A stretch of DNA of 64,000 nucleotides from contig NZ_NLFK01000005.1 of assembly GCF_002263215.1 (NCBI RefSeq), positions 124,001 through 188,000 on the forward strand, given 5' to 3'. The position numbers were made by a program, and so were the translations under genes. Under the pieces are notes generated by a model. It saw only the letters and a program-made list of their open reading frames with translations. It had not been told where the DNA came from and did not search any database. The first letter of the stretch is position 1, and each line of letters opens with the position of its first letter. The stretch is from Actinobacillus seminis. Lineage in GTDB: Bacteria > Pseudomonadota > Gammaproteobacteria > Enterobacterales > Pasteurellaceae. This document shows, one piece after another, positions 39,760-50,714 of the stretch.

Positions 39760-40620
39760 TTATTTCAGTCGAGCCAATGTTACTCGCTCATTGTCGCCAT
39801 AATCTCGCACAGTTGCAACCTTTTCCCACAAATTTTCATCAAAAAAAGACCGCACTTTTTCGCCTTGTTGCCAACCATGTTCTAAAAGTAACCAACCTTG
39901 AGTATTTAAATATTGAGGAGCTTGTTCAATAATGTAACGTAAATCCGCATAGCCATCCTCTCCTGCGATCAAGGCAGATCGCGGTTCAAAACGCACATCA
40001 CCTTGGCTTAAATGCCTATCTTGCGGATCGATATATGGAGGATTGCTCACTATCACATCAAATTTTTCATTCACCTTGTCAAACCACGAGCTTTGGCGAA
40101 ATTCAACTTCCGGCAAATGATTACGAAGCCCATTACGCGTTGCCAGCACCACCACATTAGCAATCATATCCACGCCTAAAATTCGCGATGTTCGACCGTA
40201 CTTTTTCAATTCATCAGCTAAAGACAACGCAATCGCGCCGGTTCCCGTGCCTAAATCTAAAATCGCGACATCCCCTTCCGTCGGAAGCTGTTTTAAGGCT
40301 TGTTCCACCAAAATCTCTGTATCCGGACGCGGAATTAACGTATCCGACGATACCTCTAAATTTAACGTCCAAAAATCCGTCTCGCCCAAAATATACGCCA
40401 GTGGCTCGCCAGTAGCGCGGCGGTTTAAAAGTGCGGCCAGTTTTTCCAACGTTTTTTTATCTAATTCCGTTTCTGAAAATGCCATAATTTGTGATTTAGA
40501 TTTTTGCGTCACCACTTGTAATAACAAGCCGGCATCAAATTTAGCGTTAAGATAGGGATCGGATTTAAGATTTTCGCTTAGCAATATTGTGGCATGATTA
40601 AGCCATTGTTGGTAGTTCAT
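39760..40620 (-). CDS. prmC: release-factor glutamine methyltransferase PrmC
   Basis: SAM-dependent enzyme methylating the Gln of the GGQ loop in release factors. The SAM motif is ILDLGTGTGAIALSLA and the catalytic NPPY is in VIVSNPPYIDP. ATG 40620 (MNYQQWLNHATILLSENL) matches homologues; the frame is open for 27 more codons. 286 residues. It follows its substrate gene prfA. Confidence 0.95.
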   Translation of the reverse strand: MNYQQWLNHATILLSENLKSDPYLNAKFDAGLLLQVVTQKSKSQIMAFSETELDKKTLEKLAALLNRRATGEPLAYILGETDFWTLNLEVSSDTLIPRPDTEILVEQALKQLPTEGDVAILDLGTGTGAIALSLADELKKYGRTSRILGVDMIANVVVLATRNGLRNHLPEVEFRQSSWFDKVNEKFDVIVSNPPYIDPQDRHLSQGDVRFEPRSALIAGEDGYADLRYIIEQAPQYLNTQGWLLLEHGWQQGEKVRSFFDENLWEKVATVRDYGDNERVTLARLK

Positions 40621-40712
40621 GATTATTATGGGGACACACGTTGGTATCTGTTGTAAAGAAGACACATTATTGATGTTTACGGACGCCGATATGGCGCCCA
40701 TACGGTCGTTAA

Positions 40713-41795
40713 TTAATTATTATCCGCCAATGCGGCTAATTGATCCGCTTGATATTCTGTGATAATCGGTTGAATTAATTCATCAATTTTACCGTTCATC
40801 ACTTCATCCAGACGATAAAGCGTTAAATTGATGCGGTGATCCGTTACACGCCCTTGCGGATAATTATAGGTTCGAATTTTATCTGAACGATCGCCGGATC
40901 CCAATAAATTACGACGCGTATCTGCCTGTTCCGCCACTTGTTTTTCTTGTTCCGCTTGCACGATACGAGATGCTAATACCGACATTGCTTTGGCTTTGTT
41001 TTTATGTTGCGAACGCTCATCTTGGCATTCCACGACAATACCGCTCGGAATGTGAGTAATACGCACTGCGGAATCCGTGGTGTTAACGTGTTGCCCACCC
41101 GCACCGGAGGAGCGATAAGTATCAATACGTAAATCCGCCGGATTAATTTCCGGCATCTCACTTTCCGGCAATTCCGGCATCACTGCTACAGTACAAGCGG
41201 AGGTATGAATTCGCCCTTGTGATTCAGTTTTTGGCACACGTTGTACGCGATGGCCACCCGATTCAAATTTCAATTGCCCATACACTCCGTCGCCGCTGAT
41301 TTTGACAATCACTTCTTTGTACCCGCCTTGCTCACTTTCGTTGGCGCTTAACATTTCAACGCGCCAACGTTTACTTTCCGCATAACGACTATACATCCGG
41401 AATAAGTCGCCGGCAAAAATCCCCGCTTCATCTCCCCCGGTTCCGGCACGAATTTCCAAATAGCAGTTATATTCATCATTCGGGTCTTTTGGTAAAAGTA
41501 AAATTTGTAGTTGTTGCTCAATTTGTTGTAGTTCCGCTTTGGATTCTTCGATCTCCAACTCCGCCATTTCTTTCATTTCGAGATCATCTAATAATAATTG
41601 CGCTTCTTCTAAATTATTATTCAATTGTTTCCAACGAGAAAAACATTTAACCACATCTTCTAATTGTGCATATTCTTTCGAATAGGCTCTAAATTTCTCT
41701 TGATCATTGATAACGGACGGATCGCCCAATAAGGCTTCCAGTTCTTCATGGCGTTCATTTAAATTATTCAATTTACTGATAATTGAGGCTTTCAT
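40713..41795 (-). CDS. prfA: peptide chain release factor 1
   Basis: Decodes UAA and UAG stop codons and triggers peptide release. The GGQ loop is in [18 protein letters not shown], and the [14 protein letters not shown] and KTESQGRI segments are RF1-type. 360 residues, as in E. coli. Start of the prfA-prmC-sirB1-kdsA run. Confidence 0.97.
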   Translation of the reverse strand: MKASIISKLNNLNERHEELEALLGDPSVINDQEKFRAYSKEYAQLEDVVKCFSRWKQLNNNLEEAQLLLDDLEMKEMAELEIEESKAELQQIEQQLQILLLPKDPNDEYNCYLEIRAGTGGDEAGIFAGDLFRMYSRYAESKRWRVEMLSANESEQGGYKEVIVKISGDGVYGQLKFESGGHRVQRVPKTESQGRIHTSACTVAVMPELPESEMPEINPADLRIDTYRSSGAGGQHVNTTDSAVRITHIPSGIVVECQDERSQHKNKAKAMSVLASRIVQAEQEKQVAEQADTRRNLLGSGDRSDKIRTYNYPQGRVTDHRINLTLYRLDEVMNGKIDELIQPIITEYQADQLAALADNN

Positions 41796-41886
41796 TTATT
41801 CTAAACCTTATAAAATACAAATAAAAAAATCAAGTTATTCTAGCATGAATTCATCCAAAATTTACCGCCTACGTAAAATTTCAGCC

Positions 41887-41919
41887 AAAAAATAAGGCCT
41901 TTAGTCATCTAAAAGCCTT
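41887..41919 (-). terminator. terminator of the slyB-like gene
   Basis: On the minus strand 11-bp arms (41909-41919 with 41894-41904, one G-U pair) are followed by A and six U (41887-41892). Confidence 0.85.
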
Positions 41920-41940
41920 ATACTAAAGAATAAGTTAGAA

Positions 41941-42402
41941 TTAAAGCACGGATACGTTTAAGGTTGAACCGCCAACGATACGAACTCGAGCGCCGGGAAC
42001 TAAAGATTTATCGTATTTTTGTACCACAACAATCTCTTTACCGTCATCTTTACGAATCACTAACTCTAGTGAATTCACTTGACTCATTTTTTCTTCAATT
42101 TTACTGCCGACAACCGCACCCGCTATTGCGCCTACTGCAGATGCAATAGCTTGCCCTGTACCGCCACCGATACCGGAACCGGCAATCCCGCCTAAAGCAC
42201 CGCCACCAATAGTACCAATAACCCCTTGATTATCCGTTTGAATTTTTACCGGACGGGCAGAAACGATCGTACCATAACTGATTGAACGCGCCTCTTTTGC
42301 TTGATCGCTAGAATAAACATTACCACTATAAATATCTTGGTTAGCACAACCCGCTAATCCTAAACCCATTAAAATAGCAAATGCCAGTGTAATTTTTTTC
42401 AC
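41941..42402 (-). CDS. slyB: glycine-zipper outer-membrane lipoprotein (Pcp/SlyB family)
   Basis: Outer-membrane lipoprotein, called PCP in Haemophilus and SlyB in E. coli. A lipoprotein signal with lipobox LAGC at residues 16-19 precedes a glycine-zipper stretch (GTIGGGALGGIAGSGIGGGT), likely membrane-inserting, and a basic beta-rich C-terminus (VQKYDKSLVPGARVRIV). 153 residues. It follows another small lipoprotein gene by 32 bp. SlyB is known to form rings around outer-membrane proteins under stress; this is family knowledge. Confidence 0.9.
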   Translation of the reverse strand: MKKITLAFAILMGLGLAGCANQDIYSGNVYSSDQAKEARSISYGTIVSARPVKIQTDNQGVIGTIGGGALGGIAGSGIGGGTGQAIASAVGAIAGAVVGSKIEEKMSQVNSLELVIRKDDGKEIVVVQKYDKSLVPGARVRIVGGSTLNVSVL

Positions 42403-42434
42403 AAAAACCCCCTAATACTCAAATGTAAAATAAA

Positions 42435-42755
42435 CTATTGTCCGCTTCTTGATGCCCAGATACGAGATTTGGAACGAGAAATATTATCAACAACAACCCC
42501 TTGCTCATGTTGAGAAACACGAACACAAGTTCCTACCACTAAATCTGAATCATAAGGTTGAGTAAACGTAAAGGTATCAATTTGACCATCCAAACCATTA
42601 CAATTATTTTTACGGATAGTTAATTTCAAATTATTACCTTCATATGCACTAAATAGAATCTCCCCAGTGTAAGAATTATCTTCCACTTTATTAACTGAGC
42701 AAGCTGCTAATCCCAAACTTGATACTGCTGCTAATGCTAAAACTGCTTTTTTCAT
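42435..42755 (-). CDS. small lipoprotein of unknown function
   Basis: The start at 42755 gives MKKAVLALAAVSSLGLAAC, a clean lipoprotein signal with lipobox LAAC. The mature part of about 88 residues is a beta-rich domain with two Cys (NNCNGLDG and GTCVRVS) that could form a disulfide. The C-terminal part (DLVVGTCVRVSQHEQGVVVD) resembles the end of the SlyB-type neighbour. No specific function is recognised. It overlaps no gene and lies between yecM and slyB. Confidence 0.75.
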   Translation of the reverse strand: MKKAVLALAAVSSLGLAACSVNKVEDNSYTGEILFSAYEGNNLKLTIRKNNCNGLDGQIDTFTFTQPYDSDLVVGTCVRVSQHEQGVVVDNISRSKSRIWASRSGQ

Positions 42756-42759
42756 TGGC

Positions 42760-43347
42760 TTAAACCTCAATTACTTCTTTAATATTATACGGATGAACCT
42801 TAATACAAGTAGAATGAGACGATAAATCTCTTAATTTTACTGCAATCGAGGGATTCGGTAATTGTTCCCCTTCGACTTTCGGTTCGCTTATTTTGACAGT
42901 TAACTCACTTAATTTGTCCCATAAAAACAATTCATCTATTCTATTTATCCATTGAGATACAGATTCATTGGACAAAAACGGAATGACAACCTCTATATGC
43001 TCCCAGCCTTCTTTCGAATAAGGTTGTTGTTTAGGGAACGGTAACTCAATAATATTGACATATCGGTTGGCAAAAAATAACGGAATATCTAACTCAATCA
43101 AGTAAATTACCCGCCCATTGACAATATTATCGCTCAGAATTCTACCGCACTTTGTAAGCGCTGTCAGCCAATCTTCTGCATTTTTACTTTGATTTACTCT
43201 TATTGCCAAATGATCAATCTCATAGTCTGACAACGGAAGATTGATTGCCTGAGCTAACTGTAAAATATTTTTTTCAAATCGGATAAAATCAAATAACGAT
43301 TTGCCATTTTTAACAAATAGCGGATGATTTTGATTAAAAATAGTCAT
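42760..43347 (-). CDS. yecM: YecM-family protein (VOC fold)
   Basis: Protein of the YecM family, a glyoxalase/VOC-type fold with predicted metal site: IDHLAIRV, EHIEVVIPF and the conserved Glu of VIYLIELD. 195 residues. Divergent from argS, which is also its neighbour in enterobacteria. The reaction is unknown. Confidence 0.86.
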   Translation of the reverse strand: MTIFNQNHPLFVKNGKSLFDFIRFEKNILQLAQAINLPLSDYEIDHLAIRVNQSKNAEDWLTALTKCGRILSDNIVNGRVIYLIELDIPLFFANRYVNIIELPFPKQQPYSKEGWEHIEVVIPFLSNESVSQWINRIDELFLWDKLSELTVKISEPKVEGEQLPNPSIAVKLRDLSSHSTCIKVHPYNIKEVIEV

Positions 43348-43430
43348 TTTTTCCTATGTTATCTTTTCTGAAACATGAAACAACGGTATCATAACGCATT
43401 ATTTTAATAATTCAACATTAGGTATAAACA

Positions 43431-45164
43431 GTGAATATTCAATCTATTTTAGCCGACAAAATTAAACAAGCAATGCTCAACGCCGGCGCCGATAAACAAT
43501 GCGACGCCCTGATTCGCCAATCAAGCAAAGCACAGTTCGGTGATTACCAAGCGAACGGGATTATGGCAACCGCCAAAAAATTAGGTAAAAACCCGCGTGA
43601 ATTCGCCCAAAATGTGTTAGATGTCGCTGAATTAAGCGGTATCGCTGAAAAAACGGAAATTGCCGGTCCCGGATTTATTAATATTTTCTTAGATAAAAAC
43701 TGGTTAACGAATGCCTTAAATCAAGCCCTTAGCGAGAAAAATTTAGGTATAAGGGCAATGGAAAAAAAAACGATTGTCGCCGATTATTCTTCCCCAAATG
43801 TTGCTAAAGAAATGCACGTAGGACATTTGCGTTCTACGATTATCGGCGACGCAGTGGTACGTACACTGGAATTTTTGGGACACAACGTTATCCGAGCCAA
43901 CCATGTCGGTGACTGGGGAACGCAGTTCGGCATGTTGATTGCTTATTTGGAAAAAATGGAAAATGAACACGCCTCCGAAATGGAACTAAGCGACTTGGAA
44001 GCCTTTTATCGCGCGGCAAAAGAACATTACGACAGCGATCCCGTATTTGCCGAAAAAGCGCGCGGTTATGTCGTGAAATTGCAAGGTGGAGATGAATACT
44101 GCCGCACAATGTGGAAAAAATTGGTGAACATCACCATGCAACAAAACCAACGCAACTACGATCGTTTAAATGTAACCTTAACGGAAAAAGACGTGATGGG
44201 CGAAAGTTTGTATAACCCAATGTTGCCGAGAATTGTCGCCGATCTGAAAGAGCAAGGTTTAGCGGTGGAAGATGATGGAGCTTTAGTTGTCTATTTGGAC
44301 GAATTTAAAAATAAAGAAGGTGATCCAATGGGCGTAATCATACAGAAAAAAGATGGTGGTTTTTTATACACCACCACAGATATCGCCGCGGCAAAATATC
44401 GTTATGAAACCTTAAAAGCCGATCGTGCCTTAGTTTTTTCCGATACGCGCCAAAGCCAACATATGCAACAAGCTTGGCTTATCACTCGCAAAGCCGGTTA
44501 TGTACCGGACAGCTTCCAATTGGAACACAAAAACTTTGGTATGATGCTTGGTAAAGACGGAAAACCATTTAAAACTCGTAGCGGTGGCACAGTAAAACTT
44601 ACAGATTTATTAGATGAAGCCATTGAACGGGCGGAAAAATTAATTGCCGAAAAAAGCACCGCACTTTCTGTCGAAGAAAAAGCCGCAGCAGTCGACGCGG
44701 TAGGTATTGGCTCAGTGAAATATGCCGATTTATCTAAAAATCGCACCACGGATTATGTGTTTGACTGGGATAATATGCTAAGTTTCGACGGCAACACCGC
44801 ACCTTATATGCAATATGCTTATACCCGCATCCGCTCAATTTTTAACAAAGCGCAATTGAACGAAAGCCAAGTCACCGACGCCAAAATGGCTTTAAACACG
44901 GAACAAGAAAGAACCTTAGCGATTAAATTATTGCAATTTGAAGAAGCGGTACAACTTGTCGCAAAAGAAGGCTCACCACATATTCTTTGCACCTATTTAT
45001 ATGAATTAGCCGGTATTTTCTCCGGTTTCTACGAACATTGCCCAATCTTAAATCATGATGATGAACAGGTGAAATTAAGTCGTTTAAAATTGGCATTGCT
45101 AACGGAAAAAACCTTGAAACAAGGCTTAGATTTACTTGGAATTAAAACCGTAGAAAAAATGTAA
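43431..45164 (+). CDS. argS: arginyl-tRNA synthetase
   Basis: Class I synthetase charging tRNA-Arg. The HIGH motif is in [17 protein letters not shown] (HVGH), the N-terminal Add1 domain precedes it, and the C-terminal DALR anticodon domain ends the protein. The KMSKS region is degenerate ([11 protein letters not shown]), as usual for ArgRS. 577 residues. Monocistronic. Confidence 0.97.
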   Translation: MNIQSILADKIKQAMLNAGADKQCDALIRQSSKAQFGDYQANGIMATAKKLGKNPREFAQNVLDVAELSGIAEKTEIAGPGFINIFLDKNWLTNALNQALSEKNLGIRAMEKKTIVADYSSPNVAKEMHVGHLRSTIIGDAVVRTLEFLGHNVIRANHVGDWGTQFGMLIAYLEKMENEHASEMELSDLEAFYRAAKEHYDSDPVFAEKARGYVVKLQGGDEYCRTMWKKLVNITMQQNQRNYDRLNVTLTEKDVMGESLYNPMLPRIVADLKEQGLAVEDDGALVVYLDEFKNKEGDPMGVIIQKKDGGFLYTTTDIAAAKYRYETLKADRALVFSDTRQSQHMQQAWLITRKAGYVPDSFQLEHKNFGMMLGKDGKPFKTRSGGTVKLTDLLDEAIERAEKLIAEKSTALSVEEKAAAVDAVGIGSVKYADLSKNRTTDYVFDWDNMLSFDGNTAPYMQYAYTRIRSIFNKAQLNESQVTDAKMALNTEQERTLAIKLLQFEEAVQLVAKEGSPHILCTYLYELAGIFSGFYEHCPILNHDDEQVKLSRLKLALLTEKTLKQGLDLLGIKTVEKM

Positions 45165-45183
45165 CCCCGCAAATCCCATAAAA

Positions 45184-45235
45184 AATCTGCACCTTAATCA
45201 GTTGGTTGTTTAGTCCAACTTTTTGGGGGCAGATT
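45184..45235. repeat. hairpin between argS and the TorD-like gene, IS-end-like
   Basis: Arms AATCTGC/GCAGATT (45184-45190 with 45229-45235) and AGTTGG/CCAACT (45200-45205 with 45215-45220) form a stem between the convergent genes. The left arm reads ATCTGCACCTTAA as at 8659-8671, and the right side in reverse reads CTGCCCCCAAAAAGTTGG, like the ends of IS3-family elements. It may act as a bidirectional terminator. Confidence 0.5.
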
Positions 45236-45265
45236 AAATCTCTCAATGCGCTTTTTTGTTTGTGA

Positions 45266-45847
45266 TTATTCCTCTTCCGCTTCATCCAACTCATCCGCCA
45301 TGGCGGCTAAAATTTCGCGGGATAAAATGGCTAATGAACGATAAAAAGGCAAATTCGCTTGTTGCTCCACTTGCGCTAAAAACAAATGAGCGCAAGGCAA
45401 TAAAAAGCGTTCAAATAATTCTCGCTGTGCCTGAACCGAAGCCACATTATCTTCAATCCATGAAGCAGTTAAAAAAACTAACGCAAAATGCACCGCACTT
45501 TGTTCATTCTCTGTTAATGGCGGCATGGCGCGTTCCTTGCGAAATGCAATAAAATCTGATACCGCAATGCCATAATCGGTGATGACGGTTTTAATAAGCG
45601 GATTTGCTTTGCCAAAGAGACGTGAATATTCTTGCTCCAGTAAAGTCAAATCGATTTTCATTTGCAAAGCATCCAGCGCCTGTTCGCTTTGTACATCAGT
45701 ATCCAACGCCCATACTTGGCTCAATCCTTTTTGTTGCAACCAAGTAAAAACGTTGCTTAATAGCGGATCCGTTGGCGCACGATAAAATAAATTGCCGAAT
45801 AATCGACTAATTAATGAAAAATGGCTTAATTGTCGTTCCGTTGACAT
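45266..45847 (-). CDS. TorD/DmsD-family molybdoenzyme chaperone
   Basis: All-helical cytoplasmic chaperone that guards cofactor insertion and Tat export of a molybdoenzyme. The family segment LLEQEYSRLFGKANPLI (Y-x-R-L-F-G) is present, and the hydrophobic helices fit TorD. 193 residues with an acidic C-terminus (DELDEAEEE). No molybdoenzyme gene is in the window, so its client is unknown. It overlaps the upstream oxidoreductase gene by 22 bp. Confidence 0.85.
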   Translation of the reverse strand: MSTERQLSHFSLISRLFGNLFYRAPTDPLLSNVFTWLQQKGLSQVWALDTDVQSEQALDALQMKIDLTLLEQEYSRLFGKANPLIKTVITDYGIAVSDFIAFRKERAMPPLTENEQSAVHFALVFLTASWIEDNVASVQAQRELFERFLLPCAHLFLAQVEQQANLPFYRSLAILSREILAAMADELDEAEEE

Positions 45848-46461
45848 CCGGTTTGTCCATGTTGTTCCAAAAGTGCGGTTAAATTCTGTTGCGTTTTTTG
45901 CTCCGCTTGTTGCAAAATTCCTTGGCGCTGCGCCTCACTTAACACATAAATATCGCCGATTAATTGATGGTCAATATCGGTAATGCCGCAGAAATTAAAT
46001 AACCCATCCACCAAACAATGGCGAATGGCAACATCAAATCCCGTTTTTTGGTATTTATCATTGCTGCTGCCAATAGTAATAAAATGCTGCATTTTTTTCT
46101 CTTGTAATAAGCCGACCGAAATTCCGTTTTCTGTTTTATAAGCAAATCCATGACTCAATACTCGGTCTAAATAACCTTTTAAAATCGCCGGAAATCCCAT
46201 CCACCAGAGGGGATAAATTAAGGTAATCAAATCAGCATTACGGAGTAAATCTTGTTCGTATTTAATTTCTACCGGCGTAATATTTTGATTTGCCGCTTGT
46301 AATTCCGCCCAAGATAACACCGGATTAAATTGCATCGCATAAAGATCGCGTACCGCTGTTTCCGCACCAACTTGTTGCGCCCCTGCCAATACGTGCTCTA
46401 AAATCGCTTTATTAAAACTGTTTTGATTGTTCGGATGAGCAAAAATAACTACTTGTTTCAT
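45826..46461 (-). CDS. flavodoxin-fold NAD(P)H quinone oxidoreductase
   Basis: Flavodoxin_2-type FMN/FAD enzyme of the MdaB/KefF/NQO group: FAHPNNQNSFNKAIL at the N-terminus, YPLWWMGFPAILKGYLDRVL in the middle. Likely a two-electron quinone reductase. 211 residues. Linked to nfeD by 34 bp upstream and to the TorD-like gene by overlap. Confidence 0.88.
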   Translation of the reverse strand: MKQVVIFAHPNNQNSFNKAILEHVLAGAQQVGAETAVRDLYAMQFNPVLSWAELQAANQNITPVEIKYEQDLLRNADLITLIYPLWWMGFPAILKGYLDRVLSHGFAYKTENGISVGLLQEKKMQHFITIGSSNDKYQKTGFDVAIRHCLVDGLFNFCGITDIDHQLIGDIYVLSEAQRQGILQQAEQKTQQNLTALLEQHGQTGCQRNDN

Positions 46462-46495
46462 TTTATTCTCTGTTTTCCTTTTTTATTATTTGATT

Positions 46496-46945
46496 TTATT
46501 CTTTAATTTTGCGAACTTGCAAGGTAATACCAGCAACTGCTTCCACTTCGATCACATCACCAACCTGTAAATGTTTCCCTTGGATACGCCAAGTCGTATC
46601 GCCAAAATACCCACGACCAATTCCGTTGGCTGCTATTTCTTGTACCGTTCCACGTGCTTTTAACATGGCATGATCTCGTTGATTAAGGGAAGAATATGAT
46701 TGATCGGAGAGATCTTTACTATGTTGATATTTCCACCAAATCAGGCTTAACAACAACGCAAGCAAGGCATAAATAATTGTCAGCGCAATTAAGGATAAAC
46801 TGCTAAATGTCATCAAACCGGCGGTAATCAATGCCGCCAATCCCCACCATAACAAAAAAACGCCAGGTATCATCAATTCAGCAATCAACAATACAAAGCC
46901 TAAAATCACCCAATGCCATACTGACCAATTCACCAGCCATTCCAT
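46496..46945 (-). CDS. NfeD-family membrane protein
   Basis: Small membrane protein with two to three N-terminal helices (VILGFVLLIAELMIPGVFLL) and a C-terminal OB-fold (RGTVQEIAANGIGRGYFGDT). Such NfeD1b proteins are partners of SPFH proteins like QmcA, and the qmcA gene is 51 bp upstream. 149 residues. Confidence 0.9.
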   Translation of the reverse strand: MEWLVNWSVWHWVILGFVLLIAELMIPGVFLLWWGLAALITAGLMTFSSLSLIALTIIYALLALLLSLIWWKYQHSKDLSDQSYSSLNQRDHAMLKARGTVQEIAANGIGRGYFGDTTWRIQGKHLQVGDVIEVEAVAGITLQVRKIKE

Positions 46946-46996
46946 CTTCTTTTCCCTCGCTTAAAATTTAAGCGGAGCGCTAACCCCGCCTAAATA

Positions 46997-47923
46997 TTAA
47001 TTTGATTTTTTATCGCCTTTAAGTAATTCGGCAATACCGGCAACAGATCCGATCAGATTTGCCGCTTCCAGTGGCATTAATACCACTTTACTATTGTTCG
47101 ATCCGCCGATTTCTTTTAAGGCTTCCGTGTATTTTTGGGCGATAAAATAATTAATCGCTTTCATATCGCCACCGGCAATGGCTTCCGATACCATTTGTGT
47201 CGCTTTAGCTTCCGCTTCAGCCGCACGCTCACGCGCTTCCGCCTGCAAAAAGGCTTCTTGTCGCTCCCCTTCCGCTTTCAAAATCCGCGATTGTTTTTCT
47301 CCTTCCGCGCGTAAAATCTCTGCCTGGCGCACACCTTCCGCTTCCAAAATATCTGCCCGTTTATTACGCTCGGCTTTCATTTGCGCATTCATCGCGGCAA
47401 TTAACTCATGGGGCGGGCGAACGTCACGAATTTCAATCCGTGTCACCTTAATTCCCCAAGGATTCGTTGCTTCATCCACAATCGCCAATAAGCGCCCGTT
47501 AATGCTATCACGCTGAGATAACATTTCATCCAGCTCCATTGAACCCAGTACAGTACGAATATTCGTCATGGTTAAATTGATGATGGCCTGTTCTAAATGA
47601 TTAACCTCATACGCTGCACTGCGTGCGTCGATCACTTGCACAAAACACACCGCATCAATAGATACATTAGCATTATCTTTGGAAATCACCTCTTGTGACG
47701 GAATATCCAACACTTGCTCCATCATATTGATCCGACGTCCAACGCGATCCACAAATGGCACCACAAAATTCAATCCCGGCGTCAAGGTGCGGGTATAACG
47801 CCCAAAGCGCTCAATTGTCCAATGGTAACCTTGCGGCACAGTTTTTAAAGTAGAAAAAAGAATAAATACCACCAACGCCACAAAAAAAATCGCTGCTATC
47901 GGTAATCCGTCAATGAAGTCCAT
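46997..47923 (-). CDS. qmcA: SPFH/band-7 membrane protein QmcA
   Basis: Stomatin/prohibitin-like protein anchored by an N-terminal helix ([16 protein letters not shown]), followed by the band-7 domain ([20 protein letters not shown]) and an Ala/Glu-rich coiled coil ([20 protein letters not shown]). It forms large membrane assemblies and interacts with FtsH in E. coli. 308 residues. Confidence 0.93.
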   Translation of the reverse strand: MDFIDGLPIAAIFFVALVVFILFSTLKTVPQGYHWTIERFGRYTRTLTPGLNFVVPFVDRVGRRINMMEQVLDIPSQEVISKDNANVSIDAVCFVQVIDARSAAYEVNHLEQAIINLTMTNIRTVLGSMELDEMLSQRDSINGRLLAIVDEATNPWGIKVTRIEIRDVRPPHELIAAMNAQMKAERNKRADILEAEGVRQAEILRAEGEKQSRILKAEGERQEAFLQAEARERAAEAEAKATQMVSEAIAGGDMKAINYFIAQKYTEALKEIGGSNNSKVVLMPLEAANLIGSVAGIAELLKGDKKSN

Positions 47924-47967
47924 AGTTTTCTCCTTTCAAGTCAACACTTGATTAAAATTCTAACAAA

Positions 47968-49413
47968 TCAGACCGCACTTTGCACATAATAATATCCATT
48001 ATTTTTTGTAACAAATTCAAATAAATGCGTAATACAATCGGGTGCATCCTGATCTTGATGAGAAACAAATAATAATTGTGTTGCACTATTTTTTACCAAT
48101 TGATCAATAAAATGCTTCACCAATTTACGATTTAATCCGTCCAATCCTTGTAGCGGTTCGTCCAAAATTAACACCGGCGGATGTTTGACCATTGCACGTG
48201 TAATCAACAATAAACGTTGTTGCCCCCAAGATAATGAGCGAAAAGGACGCGTGGCAAGGGCGCTCAAATTAAGGCGAGCTAACCATTCCATTGCTTTTAA
48301 ACGAAGAGCGTCCGGCGTTTTTTGATATACGCCAATACTGTCAAAAAAGCCGGAAATAATGACATCAATGACCGAGCAATTAACGCGATAATCCATATGC
48401 AATTGGCTGCTGACATAACCAATTTTTTGCTTAATTTCCCAAATTGTTTCACCGCTTCCCCGCTGGCGCCCGAATAAATGCACATGGTTAGCATAGGCTT
48501 GCGGATGATCGCCGGTGAGAATAGACAACAATGTGGATTTACCGGCACCATTAGGACCTTTTATCCACCAATGTTGATCAGGCACCACCGTCCAACTTAA
48601 ATGATCCAACACGACTTTATCACCATACTGAATACAGACGTCTTTTAATTCAAAGAGCGGTTGATTTTTATCTAATTTTATCAACGGGGTCGCACTTTGC
48701 GGCAATGGCACATCTACTGCATTTTCCGCATAATATAATTGCTGATAAATACTTTGTTGTTCCACCTGTTCGCGGGAACCTTGCAAAATTAATTCCAATT
48801 CTTCCAATAACGCTAGATGATCCGCCGCCGGCGGAAAATCGGAGAAACGATTGACGATCAATACTAACGCCATTTTTTGCTGTAATTGACGAAGTAAATT
48901 CATCCAATCTTGCACCGATTGTTTATCCAATCCCTCAAAAGGTTCGTCCATAATCAATAAATCCGGCTCGCTCACCAAGGCTTGGCATAGTAACACTTTG
49001 CGACTTTCGCCGGTGGACAATTGCATAAATGGACGCTCAAGCAATGCGCTGATATTTAATTTTGCTGCATAAAGCTCACAAAGATCGTCATTGTTGCTCC
49101 CATTTAAAATGGTTTCACGGGCAGTATTGCCAAAATCATCAGGACTGACTGTATCGTTGTTACGATCTTTAAAAGTTTGTTCTAAAATATGTTGTTGTTT
49201 TTCAAAGGAAAGTGCGGTGATTTTTCGAAAAGAATTAGTAAATTCGCCATCAAGTAATGGCAATTCTCCTTGTAAAGCAAGGCTTAAGGCTGTTTTCCCA
49301 CTGCCATTTGAGCCCAAAATAACCCAAAAATCCAGCGAATCAATAGTTAAAAAAGGAACTTTCAGGCAATTATTTTCTATAAGTTGAAAAGAAGCATTTT
49401 CGATTTTTATCAT
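47968..49413 (-). CDS. modF: ModF-type double ABC ATPase
   Basis: Tandem ABC ATPase related to the molybdate-locus protein ModF (PhrA). Two nucleotide-binding domains: Walker A GSNGSGKTALS and GPNGAGKSTLL, signatures LSTGESRKV and LSWGQQRLL, Walker B LLIMDEPFEGLD and LILDEPLQGLD. No membrane segments. 481 residues. The modABC transporter genes are not next to it. It starts 62 bp past sstT. Confidence 0.9.
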   Translation of the reverse strand: MIKIENASFQLIENNCLKVPFLTIDSLDFWVILGSNGSGKTALSLALQGELPLLDGEFTNSFRKITALSFEKQQHILEQTFKDRNNDTVSPDDFGNTARETILNGSNNDDLCELYAAKLNISALLERPFMQLSTGESRKVLLCQALVSEPDLLIMDEPFEGLDKQSVQDWMNLLRQLQQKMALVLIVNRFSDFPPAADHLALLEELELILQGSREQVEQQSIYQQLYYAENAVDVPLPQSATPLIKLDKNQPLFELKDVCIQYGDKVVLDHLSWTVVPDQHWWIKGPNGAGKSTLLSILTGDHPQAYANHVHLFGRQRGSGETIWEIKQKIGYVSSQLHMDYRVNCSVIDVIISGFFDSIGVYQKTPDALRLKAMEWLARLNLSALATRPFRSLSWGQQRLLLITRAMVKHPPVLILDEPLQGLDGLNRKLVKHFIDQLVKNSATQLLFVSHQDQDAPDCITHLFEFVTKNNGYYYVQSAV

Positions 49414-49423
49414 TATTTCTCCT

Positions 49424-49448
49424 CAAAAAAAGCGGATAAAAATCCGCT
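49424..49448 (-). terminator. terminator of sstT
   Basis: Minus-strand stem AGCGGAT/ATCCGCT (49442-49448 with 49431-49437) and seven U. Confidence 0.85.
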
Positions 49449-49475
49449 CTTTAATCATATATAGATCAAGCTATG

Positions 49476-50714
49476 CTATGCTTTGTTTTCTTCCGACATA
49501 CATACAGCAGCTGTAAATAAAACATCCGTACAAGAATTCAATGCGGTTTCTGTAGAATCTTGCAAAACACCAATAATAAAACCGACACCAATAACCTGTG
49601 CTGCGATATCATTTGAAATTCCGAACAGACTACAAGCCAACGGGATCAATAATAAAGAACCGCCGGCAACCCCGGAAGCACCGCAAGCACAGATGCTCGA
49701 AACTACGCTTAACAAAATCGCGGTCGGAATAGAAACTTCAATACCAAGCGTATACACGGCAGCTAAAGTCAGCACAGTAATAGTAATCGCCGCACCGCCC
49801 ATATTAATTGTCGCCCCTAAGGGAATAGAAATAGAATATGTCTCTTCATCTAAATTGAGACGTTTTGCTAATGCCATATTGACCGGAATATTCGCGGCAG
49901 AACTGCGGGTAAAAAAGGCGGTCAACCCACTCTCTCTAACGCATGTCCAAACCAATGGATACGGATTACGACGAATTTTCCAATAAACTAAAATAGGATT
50001 AATTACAAAAGCAGTAAACAGCATTGAACCAATCAATACGAACAATAATTGTATATAATCCAATAAAACGCCCAGCCCTCTGTCCGCCAATGTATTAGCC
50101 ACTAAGCCAAAAACACCGATTGGTGCAAAATTAATAATAAAACGAACAATTTTTGATACTCCTTCGGAAAAATCATTGACTACAGATTTAGTAGTATCTG
50201 ATGCATGGCGTAATACAATACCTAAACCAATTGCCCAAGCTAAAATCCCGATAAAGTTAGCATTAAATAACGCATTTAATGGATTATCAACAACATTAAG
50301 CACCAATGTCCCTAATACTTCAGATATTTCACTTGGTGGAGAAAGTGAACCGTCTTGGGTCGCCAATGCAATCTTTGTTGGTACTGCAAAACTCACTAAC
50401 ACAGCAGTTAACGCAGCAAGAAATGTTGCTAATAAATATAAAATAACAATGGATTTCATGTTACTTCTCGTACCAATTTGTTTGTTAGCAATCGCTGCTA
50501 TCACCAATAAAAATACTAAAATTGGAGCAACCGCACGCAAAGAACGTACAAAAACCTTCCCCAGAAAACCTACTTTATCGGCTAAATTAAATCCTAAAGT
50601 AGATTCTAAAGTCGGCGTTATCAACGCAACCAGCAATCCTAATACAAGACCAACAGAAATACGTTTGACTAAGCTTCCATGAAAAAATAATGAGATAAAA
50701 CGTGATGAGTTCAT
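49476..50714 (-). CDS. sstT: serine/threonine:Na+ symporter SstT
   Basis: Inner-membrane symporter of the dicarboxylate/amino acid:cation (DAACS) family taking up L-serine and L-threonine. Eight or so helices plus two hairpin loops: the family motif [17 protein letters not shown] and the serine-rich [15 protein letters not shown] are present. 412 residues. Its promoter region (50715-50957) faces the SOS-controlled gene. Confidence 0.94.
   Translation of the reverse strand: MNSSRFISLFFHGSLVKRISVGLVLGLLVALITPTLESTLGFNLADKVGFLGKVFVRSLRAVAPILVFLLVIAAIANKQIGTRSNMKSIVILYLLATFLAALTAVLVSFAVPTKIALATQDGSLSPPSEISEVLGTLVLNVVDNPLNALFNANFIGILAWAIGLGIVLRHASDTTKSVVNDFSEGVSKIVRFIINFAPIGVFGLVANTLADRGLGVLLDYIQLLFVLIGSMLFTAFVINPILVYWKIRRNPYPLVWTCVRESGLTAFFTRSSAANIPVNMALAKRLNLDEETYSISIPLGATINMGGAAITITVLTLAAVYTLGIEVSIPTAILLSVVSSICACGASGVAGGSLLLIPLACSLFGISNDIAAQVIGVGFIIGVLQDSTETALNSCTDVLFTAAVCMSEENKA

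Noticed and set aside
50176-50682. 168-codon frame antisense to sstT
   Set aside because: Composition mirrors the hydrophobic codons of SstT; no independent evidence.
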